A stretch of DNA of 64,000 bases from Primulina eburnea (GCF_022965805.1 NW_027331447.1:62001-126000); one strand, 5' to 3'; positions 22,701 through 35,760 are shown, numbered from the stretch's first letter. Notes: a model not told the origin generated them from the letters alone. Numbers and translations are program-made.

Positions 22701-23171
22701 CTATTACTGATGTTCGATATAGGAATACCAACGTCTGGAAACCGGGATCCGTAGACTAGGATTGAGTTTAGTCTGAGACGTGGAGTCACAAGTATGATCG
22801 ACAGTTTTGTATTGTTTATGTTTCAGATTTGATACATATTACTGATATTTGTTACATGCTTTTACATTGTTTATATGATTGCATGTTTCATTGATTTATA
22901 CTGGGATTTTATTATCACCGGAATTATCCGGCTGTTTTCGTGTTTGTATGTGTGCATGACAACAGGTGGGACAGGTTCAGGGTCGAGGAGATGAAGAGAG
23001 ATCGTGATTAGAGTGGAGACTACGGACTTTGATCCGAGATAGGGTTTGGAACACTTGAGATGTAGTTTTTAAACCTTAGCTCGAATGATTGCATATAGTA
23101 CCAGACTTGTACTTTTAATACTGATAAGTATATTTTCATGTATTCCATTTCGTTCCGCAATTTAAAAAAAA
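22701..23171 (+). repeat. LTR 3' end of an A/B-like element
   Basis: From ACCGGGATCC onward this matches the downstream half of LTRs A and B, including CACCGGAATTATCCGG, GTGTGCATGACAACAGGTGG and TATTCCATTTCGTTCCGCA. The start is fused to the integrase relic and the end lies in an A tract joined to copia F. Confidence 0.7.
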
Positions 23172-24410
23172 AAATCAATCACATTTTCAAATACATTATT
23201 TATTTGGCCAACTTTTAATTTAGGAAGACTTCCATAAATTAAAAGTTACATTCCCCATAATTCTCTTATAAACTCTTTTATAAGCCGTTCAATACATTGA
23301 ACTATTTTTCTTCTCAATGGGATCTAGAAAGTTAGCACTTGTGTGACCCTCAACAATTCATTGATACAACTAACAGTGGGTTCACATCTATATGTGTTTC
23401 GGGACTAAACACGTCCTTATATGAGCATAGCCCAATTGCTCCATTCTTACTTATAAAATCCTTGATAATGAGAACGTCAGAACTCAAGTTTGATAGTACC
23501 CAACCAATCGTGTTAAATGCCTAGCAGCATCGCTTACTTGATTCCCTAGGTATCAAATGAAAGTGCCTGCAAGAACCAATCAATTATGGTTAGCGTAGAC
23601 TACGGTCCCTTCATCCAATATATCCCGACCGATTCGACAACTATTGGTATATCAAGAGCTGTCAAAGAATCGATATTTTGTTTCATGTCGTAGTTGCATC
23701 GATGGTGTAATCTAAGAAACCCCTTTCTTAATTACCACTATAGTCTGATCACATATTTCATACTAGATACACATAGGATATCTATATCCGAAGGTAAGCG
23801 GTGAATCCCTGACTACAATGCATCGACTCCTATATGTTTCGACAAAACACCCACCCTTGCCACCTGATGACCGCATATGAGTCGGTAAACAAGTCAAAGT
23901 GCAATGCTAGCATATAAAGTCTCAATGTTGTCCCGGGTCATAAAGACTAATGGTGTACAACCATAAACTAGGATGTTTCCATTCGATAAGTGAGAACCAC
24001 TTGGAAAGTTCTTTATGGAGAGTTGTTCAGTGAACTCTACAAAGAGCACATATATATTTGCTCGGACATCACAATGTCCCCTACCAATGAAACATGGTAC
24101 TCACATCGCAGATACTAGTCTCAAACTTGAGCGGCCTATATCCCTCTTAGTGGTGGCTGAATCGACTAGGAACTGTTTAGAATATACAGTATTCCAAATA
24201 TGAGTTTCATGATACTATCATATGAGCATCTCATATTATTTCTACTATTTGTATAATCAAGGACTTTATCAATGCAACATGCATGAGTTTACAGATAAAG
24301 ATGTGCCATAATAATAATTTCAAATATTATTAAAATAAATATTATTTATACATAGAGTTTCAACGTGAACCATCGTCCAACACTTGGCTCGACGGGCACC
24401 TACTCTAACA
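23172..24410 (-). repeat. Copia F 3' LTR, truncated
   Basis: Aligns by eye with 58533-59880 (for example ATTTTCAAATACATTATTT, GGGATCTAGAAAG, CGGGCACCTACTCTAACA). Minus-strand start is at 24410 (TGTTAGAGTAGG). The part matching 46622-47082 is missing. Confidence 0.8.
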
Positions 24411-27400
24411 ATATCCCACTTGCACTAGAGCCAACTACCCATATGCTTCAAATCCATCGATTGGCGATGCTTCTCAAATAATGGTCCAGGTAAATGATTA
24501 GTTAGTGGATCAGCACATTATCTGTGGAGCCGACTTGGTCAATCGACACTTCTCCTCTTTCCACAATCTCTCGGAGAACATGGTACTTTCTCAATGCATG
24601 TTTGAATTTCTGATGAGACCTTGGATCCTTTGCTTGAGCTATAGCTCCCGTGTTGTCACAAAACACCGGGACAAGAGCAACTCCATTGAGAATGACGCCC
24701 AAATCTTGGACGAAATTCCTTATCCAAACAGGCTCCTTTGCTGCACTTGATGCAGCAATATATTCTGCCTCAGTGCTGGAATCCACAGTACTGTCTTGCT
24801 TGGAATTCTTCAAAGAAACAGCAGCACCATTGAGCATTAATATGAACCCAGAGGTTGACTTCAAGTCATCAATATCGCTTTGGAAGCTAGAGTCAGTATA
24901 GCCTTCAAATTTCAGTTCTCCACCCCCATATACCAAGAACAACTTATTGGTCCTTCTCAAATACTTGAGATGTCTTTCATAGCTTTCCAGTGTGGAAGAC
25001 CAGGGTTCGATTGATATCTACTCACTACACTTAGTATAAAAGCCACATTAGGACGTGTAGATATCATCCCATACAAGATGCTACCAATTTCAGATGCATA
25101 AGGAATAATTGTCATCGTCACATCTCTGCATCAGTCTTGGGAGACATAGACTTGGATAGGGACACGCCATGACACATTGGTAGATGTCCTCTCTTGGACT
25201 CATCCATCGAGAACTGCTTCGCGATGGTATCAATGTATGTGGACTGGGTGACACCAAGCAATCTTCTTAATCTATCTCTATAGATCTGTATTCCCAATAC
25301 AAAATATGCTTCACCCAATCCTGCATCGAGAACTTACTCGCTAACCATATTTTAGTTGATTGCAACATCCCTACATCATTCCCAATGAGTATAATTTCAT
25401 CAACATAAAGCACCAGGAATGTCAGAGAACTCCCAATGATCTTCTTATACACATAGGGTTCCTCAGGATTCTTATTAAAAACAAATTCTTTGATTGTACT
25501 GACAAATCTGACGTTCCAACTCGTAGATGCCTGCTTTAGACAATAAATATATCATTAAATTTTGCATACCATATGCTCACTTCTGATAGATGTAAACCCT
25601 TCAGGTTGAGACATGTAAATCTCTTCCTTAATATCCCCATTAAGAAAGGCTGTCTTTTCATCCATCTTCCATATCTCATAGTCATACCATGCAGCTATGG
25701 CTAGCAAAATCCTTATAGACTTGCACATTGCAACTGGAGAAAAAATTTCCTCAAAGTCAACTTCTTGTTCTTGAGTATATCCTTTTGCAACCAACCGTGC
25801 CTTGAAGGTCAATACCTTCCCATCCGCCCCAAGTTTCCTCTTGTAAATATATTTAAACTCTATGGGAACAGTTCCCTTAGGTGGATCCACGAGATTCCAC
25901 GCTTGGTTTGAATGCATGGAATTCATCTCAGATTCTATTGCTTCAAGCCACTTGGATGAATCGCATAAGATAACGCTTCCTTGAAGGTCAATGGATCACA
26001 GCCATGGTTAGGCTCATCATGGCCCTCTTCAAGAAGCATACCATACCTCATAGATGGTCTCAAGACTCTCTCGGATCTTCTAGGAGCTTGTATCTCCTCT
26101 CTTGGCTCTTCGGGTATGGGTTCTTCAATTGTGGGTGTCTCTCGAACTTCTTCGAGTTCTATCATCTCCCCTTTTCTATCCATTAGAAATTCCTTTTTCC
26201 AAAAATGTTGCATTCCTAGAAACAAACATTTTCTTTCTTGGAGATGATATAAATAATATCCAACTGAATTTCTTGGATATCCCACAAAGTAACATAAAAT
26301 TGATCGACTATCCAATTTATCTCCCACTGTCTGCTTCACAAAAGCAGGGCATCCCCATATTCTAAGATAAGAATATTCGGGAGGCTTACCCATCCATATC
26401 TCATATGGTGTCTTATCAACTGCCTTTGAATGAACATTGTTCAACAACAGTGCCGTTGTCTCAAGCGCATATCCCCAAAAGGATGGTGGAAACTCCGTGA
26501 ACCCCATCATAGACCGAACCGTGTCCATCAAGCTCCGGTTACGACGCTCTCAAACACCATTCAACCGTGGTGTAGCAGGCGGAGTCCTCTGCGAGAGAAT
26601 CTCATTTTCCCTAAGATACTCTTGGAACTCGGCAGTCAAGTACTCACCACCTCGATCCGATCGAAGTGACTTGATGCTTCATTCCAACTTTTTCTTTACT
26701 TCACTTCTAAATTCTTTGAACCTTTAAAAGGCTTCATATTTTATTTTATCAAATACACATACCCATACCTCGACAAGTCATCGGTAAAGGTGATGAATTA
26801 GGCATGTCCATGCTTAGTGGTGATGCTAAGCGGACCGCACACATCGGTATGGATCAAATCAGATAACTCTTTGGTTCGCTCCACATGGCCCTTAAAGGGA
26901 ATTTTGGTCATCTTTCCTTTCAGACAGGATTCACAAGTCGTGAGAGCATTAATATCAGACATATCAAACATGCCAACTCTCACTAGCTTGTTCATTCTTC
27001 TTAGGGAAATATGTCCTAATCGAGCATGCCAAAATTGTGCCGAATTTAGAGTATCTTGTTTTCGCTTATTTGTTGTTGTTATAGCTTGGACATTGTTTAG
27101 TGGAATATCTTTCAATTTTAAGTTATAGAGATCTTTTTCAAGTTCTCCAGTTCCAATCAAACATTCATTCTTGTAAATATTGCAAACACCTTGGCTAAAT
27201 AAACAAGAATATCCATCTTTATCAAGCATAGAAATGGAAATAATGTTTTTCACCAAATCAGATACAAACAAATCATCTCTTTAAATTAACTTAAAATCAT
27301 TGATTAAAAGCAACTAAACATCTCCTATGGCCTTGGCAGCAACTCTTGCTCCATTGCCCATCCTCGAGAAGGTTTGACCTTCCTTAAGTCCCCTACTTCT

Positions 27401-28265
27401 TCCCATCACCTGCAAATCATTACAAAGATGTGAGCCACAGCCGGTATTCAATACCCAAGAAGTAGAGTTAATTGAAATATTTACTTCAATTTAGAACATA
27501 ACATTTCAAGAACCCTTCTGGGCAAGATATTCTGTGCAGTTACGCCTCCAATGTCCAGGCTTCTTGCAGTGATGACATACATCAGTAGTCTTGTCAGCCT
27601 TCACTGAATGGCTGCCACAACGGGACTCGGAGATTGCCTCTTCAATGGCACGTTCTTCTTGTGATGTTGGAAAGAACGCTTCTTTCCCTTTTCATGTGGA
27701 CCAATCTTCGTACCAGATGAAGAACCCGTATAAAGAACCAGCTTCTCTTTCTTGATGGTGGACTCAAAGGTAACAAGCATATTTACCAACTCCTTAATGG
27801 TAGCACCAGATTTTTCATGTTGAAATTCAACACAAAAGAATCAAATGAGCTAGGAATCGACAAGAGCAACACGTCAGTGGTCAACTCCGAAGGCAACATA
27901 AGATCCATGCCAACGAGCTTGTCCACAAGCCCAATCATCTTTAGGCCATGATAATGGATCGAGGACCTATCTCGCATGCGTAAAGTGATCAGCTCCTTAA
28001 CGGTAGCATGCCTAAGAGGTCGAGTATGCTCACCAAAGAGATCCTTGATAAGCAAATGAATGTCAGCAACATTTTTTGCATCCTCAAAACGACTCTGCAG
28101 CTCATCATTCATAGAAGCCTGCATTTAACACTTGGCTTTCATGTCATAGTCACACCATTCCTGGTAAGTCTGCAATTACTCAGGAGTGCAGTCAGTCGGA
28201 GCCTCAGCAGGGGGCGACTTAGGAAGTGTATATGCCATCCTTTCCGAATTCAAGACGATTTTTAG
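24411..28265 (-). pseudogene. Copia F gag-pol, degenerate
   Basis: Minus-strand gag begins near 28245 (MAYTLPKSPPAEAPTD) with MRDRSSIHYHGLKMIGLVDK and a zinc knuckle CHHCKKPGHWRRNC near 27543-27585. Then protease/integrase zinc region (FWHARLGHISLRRMNKL, CESCLKGKM at about 26900-27060), integrase remnants at 25935-26531, RT pieces (WKMDEKTAFLNGDIKEEIYM; LVLYVDEIILIGNDV, with DE in place of DD), and RNase H ending at 24502 (GYTDSSFQSDIDDLKSTSG; STEAEYIAA). Many stops and frameshifts. Polypurine tract AAGTGGGATAT abuts the LTR at 24411-24421. Lineage within copia not assigned, but not SIRE. Confidence 0.85.
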
Positions 28266-29767
28266 ATTTCTTAGCCAATTGAGATAATTAGGTCCAGTTA
28301 AAATGTGTTTGTCGAGTATTGCAGATGGCGGATAGAGAATCGAAGACATTGTCAAAATTGTACTGAAAGTAAAAAAGAAAAATGTTAATGACTACTTTAA
28401 AATATTTAGTAAGATATAAAGTATGGACTTTTACTTCATAAATTTTCGCTCCCACTGTTTTTACATCTTTCACTACCCACTAGTGAAAACGAGAAACTCC
28501 TTTCCTCAGTAGGTACGTAAGGTCCAATTAGCAAATTATGATCTCGAATAATATTAGCCAATCATAATTCCAAAAAAGTAGTTTCCAATTGCATCTCCAA
28601 GCAACCCTTTACGTAAACCTTTGTCTCACGTTTGATTAGGACCCAATCATATGACATCATTCATCTTCACGTATCAAGCATTACCCATTGATGTTGAACC
28701 TTAATGGACGGTCGCCATGATTTCCCTCAATAATATGAGCCGAAATCATGGAAGTTCCACATAGTTCACATCACCATGTCAATGGATGTCGCAGTTTTCC
28801 GGTGTCCAGGCCCCCCCCCCCCCCCCCCAATAATATTAGCCGAGCCCCGAGCACATGTAGCTTTCATCATGCACTCATTGTCGATGGAAGACATGGAAAT
28901 TATAAACACCTTTATAATTCCCCTTTTCGGGCTTGATATTTATTTTGAATCTTAATCAAAATGAGGGTTTTTAATTTCGAAAGGTCTCATCATTAATTTT
29001 GTTTAAAACCTTTCCATGTTTGATTGTATGTTTCCGGATTCATGCAACTTTGTTATTATCATAATAATAACGCACATACTCATTATTTAAAATATATCAT
29101 GCATATATCATAAACAGTAAATTAAACAAGGATGATCAATCACCCCAAAACTAATGGCCTGTGTGAGCTAAGCACAGGCCTAGGTCCAATCCTAGGGAAT
29201 TGCATTGGATGCAAATGCAAGTTTTACATAAGCCTCCAATATTTACATGTCTTTTCCGATCTTCATAATAATCAAGGACACCATCTTCCAATCTTGATTT
29301 TCCACTATACTAATATTTACAAATATATATCAATGACAAATAGGGATACATCTCATGGGGTGGGGACGGGCCATAAACCAAGCCGACTTATAATTGATAA
29401 TTATTACAATCATTCAACACAAAATATCATAGCATACACCTAGCAAATTGGGCTTGGGATTTTGATCATCCTTCATGCATAATACACATACCATACACCA
29501 TCAATTATTATCACAATCATTAATTGATCCAATATTATATATATTTATCCAATCAATAACTGCCACGATGATAAACTAAATCAACAAAGTAAACAAATTC
29601 TTTTGTCAACTTTCTAATTAATTTATTTATAAACGATTTCTTGTAAATCACAATTTACAATAAATAATTAAATTCCAACTCCAATTATTTATTTTATGAT
29701 AAAATATGTACAACTTTTGTAGATTTAAACTTAAGGGCCCAAAAAATCATTTTTCACCAAAAATACT
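28266..29767. other. Noncoding: copia F leader and unassigned AT-rich sequence
   Basis: No credible ORF. The part next to gag (to about 28500, perhaps 28800) is probably copia leader. It includes an 18-base C run at 28811-28828 and a small hairpin GGCCTGTG/CACAGGCC at 29156-29180. I see no LTR boundary and no tRNA or promoter signal. Confidence 0.5.
28811..28828. repeat. Poly-C tract (18 C)
   Basis: Uninterrupted C homopolymer after GGTGTCCAGG. Could be real or inflated by sequencing. Confidence 0.9.
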
Positions 29768-29896
29768 TGTAAGGCCCAAGAATTACAGAATCGATAACCA
29801 AGATTATTAATCGTCATTAACGTGAGACTCGGAAGATATGAGAATGCATGACATGCGATGAGGGAAGAAAAGACATGAGAAAAATAGGGTTTTCAA

Positions 29897-30162
29897 GACC
29901 GCACCCGCGCCCAGAACAGGAGTGCACTCGCGGTCATGCAATTGTGGATTTTTGCAAGAAAGGCCGAAGCCACACCGCACGCGCGGTGCAACCAAGACCG
30001 CACCCGTGGTTGAGTGGCAGAAAATAGGGGGTTTTTGGAAATGGCAAGATCGCACCCGCGGTCTTGTACGTAGCGCACCCGCGGTCGTCAAAATTCAGAA
30101 AATGAAGATAATGCCAAAGCTTGAGCGCACCCGCGGTGCATGACACGACCGCACCCGCGGTC
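29897..30162 (+). repeat. Four paired GC-rich modules, LTR A
   Basis: Units start at 29897, 29973, 30048 and 30123 (spacing 76, 75, 75 bp) and are 38-40 bp long. Each has two half-sites of the form GACCGCACCCGCGGTC, each half nearly palindromic around CCGCGG. The 3' LTR copy is 35889-36153. Different sequence from the B and Athila modules, same placement upstream of TATA. Confidence 0.85.
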
Positions 30163-30210
30163 ATGCGTGTTGCTTGAAAAATAATGCCACGTTTCAGAAT
30201 TTTCATGCAG

Positions 30211-30220
30211 TATATATAAG
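30211..30220 (+). promoter_or_regulatory. LTR A TATA box
   Basis: TATATATAAG about 50 bp after the last module; equivalent copy near 36202-36211 in the 3' LTR. Likely core promoter for element transcription. Confidence 0.65.
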
Positions 30221-31864
30221 TTCGAATGACGCCTTTTAGATTGGCGATTGTGGAAGATTCGTCCATCAGAATTCGAATTCGAACGCAGTATCGTGTTCCT
30301 CTTGACTCGAGCTACACAAGGACGTAAGTTTTGTTACGTTTTGAGGTGTTTTGAAAATATGAGGTTACTAGAATTGAATGTGATTCAGATATAGCATTTC
30401 TGATACCGTAGACATTGTAAAATTGAAGTCAGATTAAAGAACAGACTGTTTCAGTAATTGTTATGATTTTCGAAAGATATTGACCGAGATTATATATTAG
30501 AATTGTGTTAGTATTCAGATTATGAATTGTGGTGACACAGATTATGGGTTCAAGAATTATATTTGTGATGTTCAGATTGACGGGGTTATTGAGATTGTAT
30601 TGTTATGCCGTCGAAACATCAGTAGATTGATATTGATCAGATTCAGTAGTGATTTAGATTGATCAGATTCAAATATGATTTCGATTATATTGTGATGTCG
30701 ATGATATGAATTGAATTGTGTCTTGTTCAGATATTGATCAGATTACGTACTGAGTTGAGTATTGATCAGAACAGATTCTGAACTGAGATATATACTGATA
30801 TTGTATTTAATTGATTTGTCATTATCAGATTGATATGGAAAGATTTGATTTCGAGACTTCGTCATCGTCAGATCGGGACGACAAAGGTATAATTCATGTG
30901 ATATATGGGAAGACATAACTCAAATAAGATCCTATTTGAGTTTCCCAACAAAATCACATACTAGATTATTTTTATATTCTTATCTGAATAGGCTTTGTTT
31001 ATATGCTGATATGCTATGCTTTGTTTACAGATTGTTATGCATTGCATTTAAGATAGGGAGTCTTGACAGATCAGTCAAACTTCTAGATGTTCGGTGATAT
31101 CACAGCTTAGGGGAAGATCATTCTCCAATTGTAGATGTGGATACAGATCAGACCGAAGTCTAGGAATAAGACGTACCGTCACCCCGATTGGGAGAGTAGA
31201 TGATAGATCGTCTTATTCACACCGGGATCCCTAGAGTTATAGTTGAGTCGAGTCTAGACATGATTTGACTAGAACTGCATGTGTTTATAGATGTGGTTTC
31301 ATAGACTATGAAACCCATGTTTATTGCTTTCAGTTATGATAGCATGTTTATATGATTTGATTTAAATTGCATGTTTATCTTAATGGAGTTGCATGCTTAT
31401 TTTGATTTGATTTAATAGATTATGAAATCTATTACTTTTGAATATGATCATGATAGCATGTTTTATGATTTAGATTGTTTCTATACATGCTTACCATGTT
31501 TTATACTGGGATTTATTCTCACCGGAGTATCCGGCTGTTGTCTTGTTTTGTATGTGTGCATGACCACAGGTGGGACAAGATCTGGGTCAGATGATGATGA
31601 GAGAAGATGAGTTTAGCGTGGTGATTCCGGATTTGGATAGATTTGGTTTTATTACTGGAAATTTAGTAGTTAAACCTTAGATTAATTTGATCTAGAAACA
31701 TGTTGTACAAGATTTGTATTATTATACTGGTCTGTATAATACATAGATTCCATTACCTTCCGCATTTTAAAACAAAAATTTTTAGACCCTATTTTATCTT
31801 AATTGATAATTAAATCCCAAAAGATGATAAATAAGATGATCAGCCTCCGGGTCCCCACAACAGG

Positions 31865-31876
31865 TGGTATCAGAGC
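31865..31876 (+). other. Element A primer-binding site
   Basis: TGGTATCAGAGC, complementary to initiator tRNA-Met, six bases after the LTR end. Confidence 0.88.
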
Positions 31877-32190
31877 GATAGATCCTTTAGGATGAGATAA
31901 TTAGAGACATAGATCCTTTAGACTGAGATAGAAGATAATGAGCGGGGTAGATTGAATTTTCTTTCCTTGCATGCGATTGCTAGCATGAGAATTATTTCAA
32001 TGTTAACCTACATCGTGTGTGCTAGCATGATTTATTTCTTTCCCTATTACATGTTGTTTGTTATCTGAGTTGAATACATCATGTAATTAGCAAGAATGAA
32101 TCAGAACCGAGTCTGAATCAGAGGTATATGATCAGAGGAGGGCTGAGGCAGATTATATAGATTGTGTATTGATTTGTTTGATATTCAGAT

Positions 32191-33090
32191 ATACCGCCTC
32201 GGAGAATTCCAGAAAGGGGTAGTACTTCGTCTGAACAGATAGATGCTTCAGAAATTCAGATAGAAGCCAAGATGAGGGAGTTTCAGTTATTACAGCCGCC
32301 GATTCTGAGTGGTACCGAGACATCTGAAGATTGTCAGAACTTGTTTGATGATATAGAAATCTTGTTCGATTTACTTGCTTGCACAGATGAACAGAGGGTT
32401 AAAATGGTGCCTTATCAATCACGAGAAACCGCCAGGAATTGGTGGATTACAATCAAAGGAGTATTAGCACAACGTGGTACTGTGATCACGTGGGAAGTCT
32501 TCAAGACTGAATTCTATCGAAGATTTTTCTCAGCCTCGTACCGAGAGGACAAGAAAGTAGAGTTTGAGAATTTGAGCCAAGGCTCATTGAATATTGATGA
32601 ATATGCTGCTAGATTCTCTACTTTACTGTGTTTTGCTCCTAATTTAGCTGGAAATGATGAAGCTGTAGTGAATCAGTTCATCAGAGGGTTGAATTCAGAA
32701 GTAGTTGCATTTATGAATCTGCAGCGACCTTACCATTTTGCGGATATCTTGAGTAGAGCAAAGAGAGCTGAGGCAAGTCTGATTAGACAATTGACAAGGT
32801 TATGTGTGAAGCAACCTCAGACACAGCAATTCCCTCTCCGATTTGATCGCGGCAGTACGAGTAGGAAGCAAGATTTGCTGAAAGCTCGAAAGAAGCCATT
32901 CAAGAAATTGGGAGGTGGTTCCTCTAGCTCAAGTGGTTCCAGTCCAAGTCATATTGGAGTCTATTGCAGGAATTGCGGAGGGAGACATTCCTCAGAGCAA
33001 TGCCAAGGAGTGCTTGGTAGATGCAATATTTGTAGACAGCCAGGGCATTTTGCTAAGGTGTGTCCACAGAGAGGTCCCCGAAGATCTTAG
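32191..33090 (+). CDS. gag: Element A gag protein
   Basis: Open for 299 codons from ATA at 32191 (followed by PPRRIPERGSTSSEQ), the position of the usual gypsy gag ATG; first true ATG is 32272. Gag domain motifs: ILSGTETSEDCQNLFDDIE, ARNWWITIKG, WEVFKTEFYRRFF, VEFENLSQGSLNIDEYAARF. Two zinc knuckles near the end: CRNCGGRHSSEQC and CNICRQPGHFAKVC. Ends in RRS-stop, as B does. Intact reading frame in an old copy whose pol is gone suggests selection on gag in the family. Probable capsid/nucleocapsid protein. Confidence 0.85.
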   Translation: MPPRRIPERGSTSSEQIDASEIQIEAKMREFQLLQPPILSGTETSEDCQNLFDDIEILFDLLACTDEQRVKMVPYQSRETARNWWITIKGVLAQRGTVITWEVFKTEFYRRFFSASYREDKKVEFENLSQGSLNIDEYAARFSTLLCFAPNLAGNDEAVVNQFIRGLNSEVVAFMNLQRPYHFADILSRAKRAEASLIRQLTRLCVKQPQTQQFPLRFDRGSTSRKQDLLKARKKPFKKLGGGSSSSSGSSPSHIGVYCRNCGGRHSSEQCQGVLGRCNICRQPGHFAKVCPQRGPRRS

Positions 33091-35722
33091 AGGGCTGGAC
33101 CATCTGGATATGATGATCGAGGGACAGACCCAGGACCCAATGGGTGACATAGTGACAGGTACTGATCTTTTATGAATAGATTGCATATGTATTGATATAT
33201 ATTAATGCATTCCCTACGATTATCTTTGACTGAGTTGCATTGATACATGATGTACCTATTGGGTCTGTTTATGCTGTAGTATTGATTTATACATTTTGGG
33301 AAAGAGAGATTGATATCAGAGATTTCTGAGACATATTGTATACTGCAGTAAGATGAGAATAAGATTGAGTCAGATTATAATGTACTTGTGTTTCTGATTT
33401 GATTGCATTATTGATGTTAATATGCTAAACAAGTACAGAACTGTTATAGATTCCTTTCAGGAGAATATAAGATTCAGACCAGATATGGTTGATGACTAAA
33501 GATTTCACAGTAAGTATTCTAGATTTAGAATTCCTGTGATATTTAGATTGTCTATGACTCGATTAATACAGAAAGGAACAGATGGTATCCTTATGTATTC
33601 AGTAGATTTACTGAAATCGAGCCTAGTATTGGCAGATTTGCCAATAATGCATGAGTTGGCTGATGTTTGCCTAGATAAGATGTTAGATTTAATTTATATC
33701 AGAAAGATAGATTTCAGAATTGAATTCAGATCAGATACTGATTGTTGTTTTAGAATTCAGTACAGAATGATATTGAGTGTACAGAATGATACAGAATGAA
33801 TTGAAAGATCATTAGAAGAGTACCGACCAGGAGTTACATTTGATTTAGTGTTTCTCTTTGGCATGTGTCAGTATATTCAGAGATGTTCTGATGATTCTAT
33901 GCTCATTGTATCTATGAGATTTTGATATATTTGCAGCATCTGATTGATTGAATCGAATATTTGAAGATTGTATTGAAAATTCATAGAACTGTGATGATTA
34001 TATACAGAAATTATTCAGATAAGAATCTTGCTTGAAACAGATTGTATTCAGAGTATGCGTTATCTGAAATTAGTATATCGATTGAGTTTGACACAGTTGA
34101 GATTGTGATCAGGGGCTGATAACGATATCGATATCAGAAAAATCAGAAATTGCAGAGATGTCAGAAATATCAGAAATGTCAGAAATGTCTGATTTGGCAG
34201 ATTATTTTATTCGACTGTTGCTTTATATCTGCTGAGTATTGTTATTGTTCTAAATCAGTATTTGAGACATCTTATATTGTTTTGGGGAGCATATTTTCCT
34301 TGCAGATGAGATATACCAGTTGATCAGAATGACATGAAGATATTTACCTGGAATCCTTGTTTTATGAGTTCACTGAACTCACTAGATCTGTATAGGATAT
34401 TGATATTTCGTTTCTGATTTAGTATTATTGTTGTTTTTGAATCCGTATATGCTACGGATTATTGTGAACCAGTGAGAGTATATACAGTTTCAACCGAATC
34501 AGAGCAGAATTCGAGAGTTACAGTAATTCAGGAATGTGATCAGAATGTTCAAAACTAGATTTCAGTAATTAGAGCCGAGTAACAGATATGTGATTTTGTG
34601 TTTTGTATGAGGCTGATTATCTTGTGATATCAGAATGGTTCAGAATTGTCTAACAGAAGTTGATGTTGATAGTCAGAGCCGAATACCAGATAGGTATTTC
34701 TTCTTTAATTAATGTTATTAACTGCTTTGTTTGTATCAAACAGTTCGAATCTGAAATCACAGATAGGGTCAGAAATGCACCGTAGTGGATTCAGTTTTCA
34801 GTTTGATGATTGAGAATGTATTGTATTCGAACAGATAGTTGTGATATAGACGGATGAGATCAGTTATGACAGAATTTGTATCGAAATGTTGGCAGAAATT
34901 GTACTGATATGTCTGAATCGCTAACAGAAAAGACAGAAAGATAGAAATCAGAATATTTATTACAGAATTATGTAGTCTAAATAGAAATGGAAGTACATTT
35001 CTATGGCTTTCGTAATGACATTACTGCCATTTTTTTTTTATAGATTGTGATATGATATGATTAAGATTGACAGATTATTCAATCTATATCTATCAGTTTG
35101 TACCAGATAACGTACAAACATGACCAAATGACACAGATCGGTGTCAGAGAAGTGGTCAAAAAGATCAGAATGCCACAGTAGATTATGCAGATTGTGATTT
35201 TGCTTGAGTTTGTATTCGTGACAGAATATATCATGAACTCTATCTTAGAGTGTTTCACAGGTTGACAGGCAGTCAGAATGGGTTATCCAGATATTGGAAG
35301 ACTTTGGTACAGCTTTAGTGCTGGATGTTAGCACTATGCAGCTTTAGTGCTGGATGTTAGCACTAATGGTTATGACTTATTAGTACCGTATGACAATAGC
35401 TATTAAGATAGTTTAGAATGGACAGACTTAGGAAACCAACGTCGGATGATGACGATTGGTATTTGAAGCTGAAGATGGTATATGTCTTTGTTTAAAATAA
35501 ACAGATTTGATAACAGCAGACGGTACTGATATGTGATGAGTTGTAGATTGGTTTATACGGATGTCGTATAGCCAGTAATGCGAGATTGATTCTGTCAGAA
35601 GGATTGGAGAAGTATTATGACATTATACTTACTGAGTTCTTATTCTAGACCGGAATCAGATGTTTGAGTTTTGATTTAACTTTGTTATACATTTCGTCCG
35701 ATATCTCTGAATTGATTATTAT
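33091..35722 (+). other. Decayed pol-derived region of element A
   Basis: 2.6 kb with no pol ORF. At 33536-33799 an open stretch reads LIQKGTDGILMYSVDLLKSS then LADLPIMHELADVCLDKM and IDFRIEFRSDTD, the recognisable protease-RT linker of gypsy pol (normally ..LPVVREFPDVFP..). The remainder aligns with B's 13669-15953. A 29-bp tandem duplication (TTTAGTGCTGGATGTTAGCA core) sits at 35310-35365. Confidence 0.65.
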
Positions 35723-35760
35723 GAGTTCGAGGACGAACTCAGATCTAAGAGGGGGAGAAA
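35723..35760 (+). other. Hairpin and polypurine tract of element A
   Basis: GAGTTCG-AGGA-CGAACTC then AAGAGGGGGAGAAA immediately before TGTAAGGCCC. Confidence 0.8.

Larger units (their letters stand above)
23172..28500 (-). mobile_element. Ty1/copia relic F, reverse strand
   Basis: Reading the minus strand: leader, gag, protease, integrase, RT, RNase H, polypurine tract, truncated 3' LTR. The LTR end CTACTCTAACA is the same family as the solo LTR 46622-59880. The 5' LTR is not recognisable on the right, and the left LTR is cut near 23175. Confidence 0.85.
29768..31859 (+). repeat. Element A 5' LTR
   Basis: 2092 bp. AT-rich start, four paired CCGCACCCGCGGT modules, TATA box TATATATAAG at 30211-30220, then sequence homologous to LTR B. 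Lacks a ~56-bp segment present in the 3' LTR (about 36222-36278), flanked by ACGC. Confidence 0.9.

Noticed and set aside
29897..30162. Open frames on both strands across the GC-rich module arrays (29.8-30.2 kb, 35.8-36.2 kb, 38.0-38.4 kb, 10.2-10.6 kb)
   Set aside because: They arise because palindromic GC-rich repeats lack stop codons in several frames; translations are low-complexity and appear equally on both strands.
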